DNA from: an uncultured Prevotella sp.
Lineage (GTDB): Bacteria; Bacteroidota; Bacteroidia; Bacteroidales; Bacteroidaceae
Assembly (NCBI GenBank): GCA_938023885.1
Contig: CALJCU010000244.1
Location: 1-6,004, forward strand
Length of the DNA stretch: 6,004 nucleotides
Direction of reading: 5' to 3'
Below the pieces are notes generated by a model, which did not search any database, was not told where the DNA came from, and saw only the letters and a list, made by a program, of their open reading frames with translations. Position numbers and translations under genes: made by a program. The stretch's first letter is position 1. Every line of letters starts with the position of its first letter. This document shows, piece by piece, positions 1 to 5,750 of this stretch.

Positions 1-161
1 ATTTCTATTGTGAAAAATGCCATAAGATTTACTGCCTTCACGACACGCCCATCCCTTGCGTCTCCCTTCCCCGCGGCTTCACGCGCACCGGTTGCAACTA
101 TGTCATCAAAGGCATCTGCGAGGAATGCAACAAAACGATGCGGTACATGCCGCTTCGCTAA
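1..161 (+). CDS. Fur-family transcriptional regulator, C-terminal fragment (5' end outside window)
   Basis: This is the last 52 codons of a gene that begins before the window, read in the frame starting at base 3 and ending at TAA 159-161. It is too short to show up as a complete ORF. The fragment opens with FYCEKC and ends with a GICEECNKT segment. These two CxxC pairs (residues 3/6 and 39/42 of the fragment), separated by a region containing GFTRTGCNYVIKG, match the C-terminal dimerisation and structural-zinc half of Fur/PerR/Zur-type repressors. The two bases before it (AT) fit a preceding His codon, as in the family's HxHF/Y-x-C motif. Such proteins are cytoplasmic metal- or peroxide-sensing DNA-binding repressors. 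The DNA-binding half is not visible, so the subtype cannot be told. The hydrolase gene follows on the same strand after 98 bp, but nothing shows co-regulation. Confidence 0.8.
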   Translation, partial: FYCEKCHKIYCLHDTPIPCVSLPRGFTRTGCNYVIKGICEECNKTMRYMPLR

Positions 162-206
162 AGAATAGAGGAAAGAAGATACAGGGGTAATACCAGTGAC
201 ACAACA

Positions 207-234
207 TAGGGACGGACCTGGCGCCCGTCCCCTA
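207..234. repeat. GC-rich palindrome in the gap between the Fur-like gene and the hydrolase gene
   Basis: GGGACGG (209-215) and CCGTCCC (225-231) form a perfect 7-bp stem around a 9-base loop that contains GGCGCC. The stem extends outward to TA...TA (207-208 and 233-234) if one C is bulged. No T-run follows on either side, so it is not a textbook intrinsic terminator. It could be a REP-like extragenic element, an operator, or a weak terminator for the upstream gene. A genome-wide count of this 26-28 bp unit would decide. Nothing else is recognisable in the 98-bp gap, including any TAnnTTTG promoter for the hydrolase. Confidence 0.55.
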
Positions 235-259
235 CGATGAAACACAAAACCAGAATATA

Positions 260-2014
260 ATGAACAATTTACACAGACTGACGGCGCTCACACTCTTGCT
301 TGCCGTCTTTTTCTCACTCTCCTCCGCGTCTGTAAAGAAAGAGTATCTATGGCCGAAAGGAAAGATGCCGGACAGCCAGGCACAACAAATTGCCGCGATG
401 AGCAATGTGGCTGACAGTAAAGACTTTGATGCCAACAAAAACCGACAGCCGTATCTTGAATGGTTCGATACACCTGCCAAAGACAAGCGTAACGGAGCCT
501 GTATGATTCTCATCCGTGGCGGTGGCTATTATAACCTCGCCGACGCAGGATATATCAAACTGTGGAGCGAGCGTCTCACGGCGGAAGGCATCCAGTGTGT
601 CAGTCTCGTCTACCGCACGCCGCGTCCCGCAGGCATCCCTATCTATCAGACAGCATGGGAGGATGGTCAGCGTGCTGTGCGCCTCGTACGCAATGAAGCG
701 AAGAAGCGTGGCTACGACCCGGAGAAGATCGGAATCATCTCCATGTCTGCCGGCTCTCACATGGGTCTCTTGCTCGCTGCGAGTTCAGAGACGGCGGCCT
801 ACAAGCCTGTGGACAAGACAGATGCAACCCCCCGCCATATCAACTGGGCTATCCTCAATGCCCCTGCCTATGTCACGACAGACGGACGTAACGGCACGGA
901 GTCGACACGACAAGGCTATGGGCCGGACGTGAAGCTCGATACAATCTTCCGTTTCGACAAGCACACCTGTCCTATCAGTCTGCATCAGGGCGGACGTGAC
1001 CCCTACTCTCCCAATGGTTCTACACTTATCTATCGTCAACTGCGACGCATGAAAATTCCGGCAGAGCTCCATCTCTATCCCGACCAGGGACACCGCGCAT
1101 TAGGGCTGGAACGTGCCGTCGAGTTCATACGGCAGATGGGATTTCTGGGGAAGCCCGAGAAGGAGGTGCCGCTTCTGGACCGGTTCAACAGTGACGAGGC
1201 ACGGGGCGACTACAAGAGAGAAGCCTTATGGCCTGAAGGCAAGATGCCCGACCCTCAGCCCAACCAATGCGGGCCTTATCTCGAATGGCATTTCCCGAAA
1301 GTATTAAAGACCAAGGCTATCCAGATTGCCTATTCTGGTGGCGCCTATGAGCGCAACGACCCTGACGGCTTTGAGGTGGCACCTCTGCGCCGTTATCTCA
1401 ACGAGAAAGGCATGACTGTGGTGACGCTCAAATACCGAACGCCACGCCCCCCGAAAGAGAGTGGGATCGACAAATGCACCACAGCTTGGGAAAACGTACA
1501 GCGCGCTATCCGCATGGTGCGCAGTGAAGCGAAACGCTATGACCTCGATCCGCAACGCATCGGCATCACAGGCTGCTCCGCGGGGGGACACCTCACGCTC
1601 CTAGGCGTCACCTCGCCGCTCCATCAGACCTACCTTCCTGTTGACAGTATAGACAAGTATCCTTGCAACGTACAATGGGGCATCGCCGTCTATCCCGCTT
1701 ATGTCCTCTCTGACGGCGTAGACAGCGGAAACAAAGAGTACGGCAACGAAGACCAAGACGTCATCAACCCTGAGTTCTCCTTCGACCTTAAGACGGCACC
1801 CATGCTTTTCCTTCACGGCGATGCTGACACGTATGCCGCCATGGGTTCTGTGAAATGCTGGGAGAAGATGCGTGCCATGGGCATACAGAGTGAGCTCCAT
1901 ACCCTCGCCCTGAGGAAGCATTGCTTTCAGAAGACGGCATCGCCGGGGACGGGAAGCTACACTTATCTCGACCGGATATGGGAATTTCTTACGGAAAAAA
2001 AGTTGAATCGCTAA
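260..2014 (+). CDS. Secreted tandem-domain alpha/beta hydrolase (carbohydrate-esterase-like)
   Basis: A 584-residue protein. Residues 1-23 are a signal peptide (basic start, then LTALTLLLAVFFSLSSA). No lipobox Cys is present, so it is probably periplasmic or secreted. Two homologous hydrolase domains follow, about residues 28-297 and 321-578. Each begins with E-x-LWP-x-GKMPD and carries the motifs YRTPRP, TAWE and an RxVRxEAK helix. Candidate triads are S163 (SMSAG), D247 (GGRDPYS) and H278 (QGHRA) in domain 1, and S440 (GCSAGG), D523 (HGDADTY) and H554 (RKHCF) in domain 2. The presumed oxyanion-loop segments are RGGGY (86-90) and YSGGAY (358-363). The fold and layout resemble Bacteroidota esterases of the Aes/BD-FAE type that deacylate plant polysaccharides such as xylan; the exact substrate is inferred, not shown. 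The ATG at 260 is chosen because it opens the signal peptide; the leader is A-rich without a Shine-Dalgarno. metG starts 78 bp downstream from its own promoter. Confidence 0.85.
   Translation: MNNLHRLTALTLLLAVFFSLSSASVKKEYLWPKGKMPDSQAQQIAAMSNVADSKDFDANKNRQPYLEWFDTPAKDKRNGACMILIRGGGYYNLADAGYIKLWSERLTAEGIQCVSLVYRTPRPAGIPIYQTAWEDGQRAVRLVRNEAKKRGYDPEKIGIISMSAGSHMGLLLAASSETAAYKPVDKTDATPRHINWAILNAPAYVTTDGRNGTESTRQGYGPDVKLDTIFRFDKHTCPISLHQGGRDPYSPNGSTLIYRQLRRMKIPAELHLYPDQGHRALGLERAVEFIRQMGFLGKPEKEVPLLDRFNSDEARGDYKREALWPEGKMPDPQPNQCGPYLEWHFPKVLKTKAIQIAYSGGAYERNDPDGFEVAPLRRYLNEKGMTVVTLKYRTPRPPKESGIDKCTTAWENVQRAIRMVRSEAKRYDLDPQRIGITGCSAGGHLTLLGVTSPLHQTYLPVDSIDKYPCNVQWGIAVYPAYVLSDGVDSGNKEYGNEDQDVINPEFSFDLKTAPMLFLHGDADTYAAMGSVKCWEKMRAMGIQSELHTLALRKHCFQKTASPGTGSYTYLDRIWEFLTEKKLNR
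341..1150 (+). repeat. First hydrolase domain of the tandem esterase
   Basis: Residues 28-297 of the hydrolase. Domain markers in order are EYLWPKGKMPD (28-38), RGGGY (86-90), YRTPRP (118-123), TAWEDGQRAVRLVRNEAK (131-148), nucleophile S163, D247 and H278. The nucleophile elbow is S-M-S-A-G, with Ser in place of the usual first Gly. This copy has a longer insert after the LWP motif (about residues 39-62) than the second copy. Domain limits are approximate and set by where the two halves stop resembling each other. Confidence 0.75.
1220..1993 (+). repeat. Second hydrolase domain of the tandem esterase
   Basis: Residues 321-578 of the hydrolase. It repeats the order of the first domain: EALWPEGKMPD (321-331), YSGGAY (358-363), YRTPRP (392-397), TAWENVQRAIRMVRSEAK (408-425), nucleophile S440 in the canonical G-x-S-x-G elbow, D523 and H554. 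The similarity is clear in protein but diverged in DNA, which points to an old duplication rather than a recent one. Confidence 0.75.
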
Positions 2015-2030
2015 TTATTTTGTAATTTTG
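2003..2030 (+). promoter_or_regulatory. Predicted Bacteroidota-type promoter of metG
   Basis: TAATTTTG at 2023-2030 matches the TAnnTTTG -7 consensus exactly. A TTG at 2003-2005, 17 bp upstream and inside the end of the hydrolase gene, can serve as the -33 element. The predicted transcript start is near 2037, giving a leader of about 55 bases before the metG ATG. The 78-bp gap holds no obvious hairpin between the two genes, so some read-through from the hydrolase gene is possible. Confidence 0.65.
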
Positions 2031-2092
2031 CAGAATAATTCATCAGGATAAGCATTCTGCTTTTTCATCCCGCAAAGAATAAAACACAAATA

Positions 2093-4168
2093 ATGGAAGA
2101 GAAACATTTCAAACGGACCACGGTCACGGCTGCCCTGCCATATGCCAACGGCGGCGTGCATATCGGTCACCTTGCCGGCGTGTATGTACCGGCTGATATC
2201 TACGTGCGCTATCTGCGCCTAAAGAAACAACCGGTCATCTTTATCGGTGGAAGTGACGAGCATGGTGTGCCTATCACCATCCGCGCCAAGAAAGAGGGCG
2301 TGACGCCGCAGGACGTGTGCGACCGTTATCACAAACTTATCAAGGACTCCTTCAGGGAATTCGGCATTTCCTTCGATATCTACAGCCGTACGACATCGAA
2401 GGTACACAACAAGTTTGCCTCCGATTTCTTCCGTAAGCTCTACGACGACGGCAAGCTCGTGGAGAAAGAGTCGGAACAGTATTACGACCCGGAGGCCAAG
2501 CAGTTTCTCGCCGACCGTTACATCATGGGTACATGCCCTCACTGCGGCAACCCCCATGCCTATGGTGACCAGTGCGAGAAGTGCGGCAGCGACCTCTCTC
2601 CGATGGAGCTCATCAATCCCCACTCCACCGTCAGCGGTGCCAAGCCTGAGATCCGCAAGACCAAGAACTGGTACCTGCCGCTGAACCAGTATCAGGACTG
2701 GCTGAAGCAGTGGATCCTCGAAGGCCACAAGGAGTGGCGTCCAAATGTCTACGGACAGTGCAAGAGCTGGCTCGACATGGATCTGCAGCCGCGTGCCATG
2801 ACACGTGACCTCGACTGGGGTATCCCCGTGCCTGTGGAAGGCGCTGAGGGCAAGGTGCTCTACGTCTGGTTCGATGCCCCTATCGGATACATCAGCAACA
2901 CAAAGGAGCTCTGCGACGCTGAGCCTGAGAAATGGGGCCCGTGGCAGAAATGGTGGCAGGATCCTGACACACGACTCATCCATTTCATTGGTAAAGACAA
3001 CATCGTGTTCCACTGTCTCATCTTCCCGACGATGCTGAAGGCTCACGGCGGCTATATCTTGCCGGACAATGTGCCGGCCAACGAGTTCCTCAACCTTGAG
3101 AATGACAAGATCTCCACTTCACGTAACTGGGCTGTGTGGCTCGACGAATATCTGAGGGACTTCCCCGGCAAGCAGGATGTGCTGCGCTATGTGCTCACTG
3201 CCAATGCCCCGGAGACAAAGGACAACAACTTCACGTGGAAAGATTTCCAGGAGCGTAACAACTCGGAACTTGTGGCTGTCTACGGAAACTTCGTCAACCG
3301 TGCTCTGCAGCTCACAGAGAAATACTGTAAGGGTGTGGTGCCCGGGTGCAGAGAACTGACGGATGTGGATAAGAAGACCATTGGCGAGTTTAAGGATGTA
3401 AAGGACAAGGTAGAGCAATTGCTTGACGGTTTCCATTTCCGTGAGGCACAGAAAGAGGCCATGAACCTCGCCCGCATCGGTAACAAGTATATCACGGAGT
3501 GTGAGCCCTGGAAGGTGCGGGAGACAGACCCGAAGCGTATGGAGACCATCCTCTATATCTCACTTCAGCTCGTTGCCAACCTCGCCATCGCCTTTGAGCC
3601 GTTCCTACCGTTCTCCAGCAGCGATTTGCGTAAAATGATTGGCATGGACGATTTCGACTGGGCACAGCTGGGCCGCACAGACCTTCTCAAGCCCGGCCAT
3701 CAACTCAATAAGTCTCACCTCCTCTTTGAGAAGATTGAGGACGAAGCTATCCGGAAACAGCTCGACAAGCTGGCTGCTACGAAGGAAGCCAACGAGAAGG
3801 CTCAGACCGCAAAAGACTATAAGGCAGAGCCCGTGAAACCTAATATTCCCTTCGATGAATGGGAGAAACTTGACATCCGCGTGGGACATATCAAAGAGTG
3901 CAAGGCCGTGAAGAAGTCGAACAAACTGCTGCTGTTCACGATTGAGGATGGCAGTGGTACGGATCGCACCATCCTCTCGGGCATCGCCAAGTATTACAAG
4001 CCTGAAGAGCTCACTGGCAAGGATGTGCTCTTCATCGCCAACCTCGCTCCGCGTAAGATGATGGGCATCGAGAGTCAAGGAATGATACTCTCTGCCGTTA
4101 ATTTCGATGGTTCCCTCTCTGTCACAACAACAATGGGTGAGGTGAAACCGGGTAGTCAAGTGGGATAA
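2093..4168 (+). CDS. metG: Methionine--tRNA ligase (methionyl-tRNA synthetase)
   Basis: A full-length 691-residue class I synthetase that charges initiator and elongator tRNA-Met with methionine using ATP, in the cytoplasm. The Rossmann catalytic core carries PYANGGVHIGHLAG with HIGH at 23-26, GSDEHG at 53-58, DAPIGYISNT at 261-270 and GKDN at 300-303. One zinc knuckle in the connective peptide has four Cys (148, 151, 161, 164), as in the E. coli type. The KMSKS loop reads KISTS (339-343). The anticodon-binding helical domain follows, with NFVNRA at 399-404 and CEPWK at 470-474. A charged linker (about 548-583) leads to a C-terminal OB-fold tRNA-binding domain (about 585-691) recognised by DIRVGHI, LAPRKMMG and SQGMIL; this module supports dimerisation and tRNA binding in long MetRS forms. 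The ATG at 2093 gives the expected N-terminus just before VTAALPYANG. The preceding sequence is A-rich without a Shine-Dalgarno. No T-box or other riboswitch is visible. Confidence 0.97.
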   Translation: MEEKHFKRTTVTAALPYANGGVHIGHLAGVYVPADIYVRYLRLKKQPVIFIGGSDEHGVPITIRAKKEGVTPQDVCDRYHKLIKDSFREFGISFDIYSRTTSKVHNKFASDFFRKLYDDGKLVEKESEQYYDPEAKQFLADRYIMGTCPHCGNPHAYGDQCEKCGSDLSPMELINPHSTVSGAKPEIRKTKNWYLPLNQYQDWLKQWILEGHKEWRPNVYGQCKSWLDMDLQPRAMTRDLDWGIPVPVEGAEGKVLYVWFDAPIGYISNTKELCDAEPEKWGPWQKWWQDPDTRLIHFIGKDNIVFHCLIFPTMLKAHGGYILPDNVPANEFLNLENDKISTSRNWAVWLDEYLRDFPGKQDVLRYVLTANAPETKDNNFTWKDFQERNNSELVAVYGNFVNRALQLTEKYCKGVVPGCRELTDVDKKTIGEFKDVKDKVEQLLDGFHFREAQKEAMNLARIGNKYITECEPWKVRETDPKRMETILYISLQLVANLAIAFEPFLPFSSSDLRKMIGMDDFDWAQLGRTDLLKPGHQLNKSHLLFEKIEDEAIRKQLDKLAATKEANEKAQTAKDYKAEPVKPNIPFDEWEKLDIRVGHIKECKAVKKSNKLLLFTIEDGSGTDRTILSGIAKYYKPEELTGKDVLFIANLAPRKMMGIESQGMILSAVNFDGSLSVTTTMGEVKPGSQVG

Positions 4169-4203
4169 GATAAGTCTAATCGGCTTTTTTCAAATAACCT
4201 TAA

Positions 4204-4256
4204 AAGGCAATTATAATGTGTGCATCTCCACACGTTATAATTGCCTTCTTTATTAA
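4204..4256. terminator. Strong hairpin downstream of metG, probable (possibly bidirectional) terminator
   Basis: Arms 4204-4222 and 4229-4247 form a 19-bp stem, perfect except for one position (4217/4234) that would be a U-G wobble in RNA, closed by a 6-base loop (CATCTC). On the + strand it is followed by CTTTATT, a modest T-rich tail. On the - strand the stem runs into TTTT (4205-4202). It starts 35 bp after the metG stop and lies between convergent metG and fic, so it could end transcripts from both sides. The tails are weaker than ideal, so efficiency is uncertain. Confidence 0.75.
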
Positions 4257-4421
4257 GTTTCAATACCTTAGAATAATACGCTAAGTTCGCTGACTCTTTT
4301 TGTTTACATCGTAGTTTGAAGAAAAGAAATCTCTCACTTTCAAACTAAACTTTGCTCTTCTTCTCACCTTTACATCTCATAGACAGTAATTGAAAGTCCA
4401 AAGTCACATACATATTACATA
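4257..4421. other. AT-rich convergent intergenic region with a weak inverted repeat
   Basis: This is the remainder of the 253-bp gap between the metG and fic stop codons. It contains one 9-bp perfect inverted repeat, TAGTTTGAA (4312-4320) and TTCAAACTA (4339-4347), with an 18-base spacer. The + strand after it is pyrimidine-rich, but neither strand has a clean T-run, so a terminator role is only possible. No ORF of credible length, RNA gene or promoter could be recognised here. Confidence 0.4.
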
Positions 4422-5456
4422 TTAGAAATACTCCTTTACGGCAAACTCAAACTGTTCCATGAAGATTTGCTTAAAAGCATAAAGGCTATTTTGCTCATAA
4501 AAGATGAGCATAGCTTTCTTGTAGTCTATTGAGTCTATAGAACGAAAACTAAGTGGACAATAGTCATTAGCAATAAGTATTGCATTGCTCGTAATACGTG
4601 CTGTGCGCTTATTCCCATCTGAGAAGGGTTGAATATAAGACAGAAGTATGAGTGTGAGTAAGGCTTTCTCAAAGATATTAGACTTACTATTGATTAGTTC
4701 ACAGGCATCTCTCATAGCCTCACGGATTTGGAATTCATTATCTAAAGGGTGGTAATTAGTACCTGTAATGCCCACACGATGACGACGAAGACCTTTATCT
4801 ATAGAGAGTTCCTTTGTTAGTAATTGGTGAATATCCTCTATATGACTAACCGTTAGTTCCTTTAGATAGTCTGGATTATCAAGGATAAAGCTCAAAGCAT
4901 CCTTATGATTGAGTAGCATCACAGCCTCTTCTCTCGTCTTACCTTCAGCTGTCTTACTCTCACGGAGCAAACGTTCTGTTTCAAGCAAAGTATATGTGTT
5001 ACCTTCTATTTGCGAAGACTTCCAACTAAGATCAATTCCTAATCGCTCCATCTCCTTACGATACTCATTATCAGTCAACTCACTGACATGCTGCCGAAAC
5101 TCATCTTGTAATGCATCAAGGTGTGACTGCTCTTTGTCAGAGAAAAGTCTTGTTTCTGCAAGTAGACCATTAATTAGCTCAAAATTATAACTGCTTTGCA
5201 CTTGTCGCTCATCCACTTCAAGCGCGAAATAAGTATCAAGATTGAGTGGCATCAGCAACTGGGCTTGGGGAGAAAGCCTATAACGAGTAGCACGTGCTTT
5301 TCCTTCTGCCACGATGTCTCCTGCTTTAATGCCAGCTGCTATCATACGTTTCAAAGTCGCATCACTACCTTTGAAAGCTGTTCCTGCAGTAATATCACCA
5401 CGAGAAGAGAGTGGATGATAATGCAGATATTGTAATATATCTCTTGATTCATTCAT
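4422..5456 (-). CDS. Fic-domain protein with N-terminal winged-helix-like region; catalytic His replaced by Gln
   Basis: A 344-residue Fic-family protein. Fic enzymes usually transfer AMP or other nucleotide moieties to target hydroxyls. Residues 1-65 look like a winged helix-turn-helix (RDILQYLHYHPLSSRGDIT, then a basic recognition-like stretch and ARATRYRLS), suggesting DNA binding or autoregulation. The inhibitory-helix motif (S/T)xxxE(G/N) is present N-terminal to the Fic core as SSQIEG (147-152; bases 5001-5018), which marks a self-inhibited class II-like Fic. A probable flap lies around GITGTNYHPL (229-238). The core motif HPFxxGNxRxxR reads QPFSDGNKRTAR (276-287; bases 4596-4631): everything is kept except the catalytic His, which is Gln (CAA at 4631-4629). 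The C-terminal helices (about 300-344) include LSFRSIDSIDYKKAM. The ATG at 5456 is chosen because a TAnnTTTG box lies just upstream. The gene is AT-rich compared with metG and faces away from the RhuM-like gene. Its target and activity are unknown. Confidence 0.88.
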   Translation of the reverse strand: MNESRDILQYLHYHPLSSRGDITAGTAFKGSDATLKRMIAAGIKAGDIVAEGKARATRYRLSPQAQLLMPLNLDTYFALEVDERQVQSSYNFELINGLLAETRLFSDKEQSHLDALQDEFRQHVSELTDNEYRKEMERLGIDLSWKSSQIEGNTYTLLETERLLRESKTAEGKTREEAVMLLNHKDALSFILDNPDYLKELTVSHIEDIHQLLTKELSIDKGLRRHRVGITGTNYHPLDNEFQIREAMRDACELINSKSNIFEKALLTLILLSYIQPFSDGNKRTARITSNAILIANDYCPLSFRSIDSIDYKKAMLIFYEQNSLYAFKQIFMEQFEFAVKEYF

Positions 5457-5478
5457 GACTTACAAACCTTAATCGGTG

Positions 5479-5486
5479 CAAATATA
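5479..5486 (-). promoter_or_regulatory. Predicted -7 box of the fic promoter
   Basis: On the minus strand this reads TATATTTG, an exact TAnnTTTG match. The start codon lies about 22 bp downstream, implying a short leader of roughly 16 bases. No convincing TTG -33 element stands at the usual distance, so this promoter may be weak or activator-dependent. The inverted-repeat arm at 5504-5512 sits where the -33 region would be, which is a suggestive place for an operator. Confidence 0.5.
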
Positions 5487-5503
5487 GCAATAAAAAGCCA
5501 ATT

Positions 5504-5557
5504 ATCGGCTCATCGTAAGCCTAAAAACGAGTAGAAAGAATGGTATTTTGAGCCGAT
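5504..5557. repeat. 9-bp inverted repeat in the fic/rhuM divergent intergenic region
   Basis: ATCGGCTCA (5504-5512) and TGAGCCGAT (5549-5557) are perfect inverted copies separated by 36 bp. They lie upstream of fic, with the fic-proximal arm over the expected -33 zone. This spacing suits two half-sites bound by a dimeric regulator better than an RNA hairpin. The rest of the 294-bp gap (5558-5682) is AT-rich, and no RNA gene or ORF is recognisable in it. Confidence 0.4.
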
Positions 5558-5682
5558 TCTTGCACTTTATATGTTTTAAAGGCAAACGCTCGAGGCTTAT
5601 ACGCAAAACTTAAAATTCTTTATACAATACCCTCTTATAATTCAAATTGTGATTTAATATCTAAAAGAATAATACTGAATAC

Positions 5683-5713
5683 TTGTTTTTTTAACTTCAA
5701 ATTCTTATTTTTG
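5683..5713 (+). promoter_or_regulatory. Predicted Bacteroidota-type promoter of the RhuM-like gene
   Basis: TATTTTTG at 5706-5713 is an exact TAnnTTTG -7 box. TTG at 5683-5685 lies 20 bp upstream as a -33 element, a normal spacing for this phylum. The predicted transcript start is near 5720, leaving a leader of about 30 bases that ends in an A/T-rich TATAAATAA just before the ATG at 5751. Confidence 0.6.
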
Positions 5714-5750
5714 TAATAGAAAAATATAACCATTAGCAGCGTATAAATAA

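Noticed and set aside
237..260. ATG at 237 as an upstream start or leader peptide for the hydrolase gene
   Set aside because: It is out of frame and stops after seven codons at 258-260, overlapping the true ATG. The peptide shows no attenuation-like content.
232..513. A 93-codon minus-strand open frame over the start of the hydrolase gene
   Set aside because: It is antisense to the signal peptide and first domain. Its hydrophobic stretch is just the complement of coding sequence, and it has no promoter.
2219..3046. A 275-codon open frame on the minus strand inside metG
   Set aside because: It lies wholly opposite a certain metG gene, has no recognisable motifs, and is explained by the GC-rich codon pattern of the true gene.
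4267..4285. Short inverted repeat CTTAG/CTAAG downstream of the metG terminator
   Set aside because: Only 5 bp of stem in AT-rich sequence, which is expected by chance.
5457..5750. A CRISPR array, tRNA or other RNA gene in the divergent intergenic region
   Set aside because: No regularly spaced repeats and no cloverleaf or other known RNA fold could be traced there.
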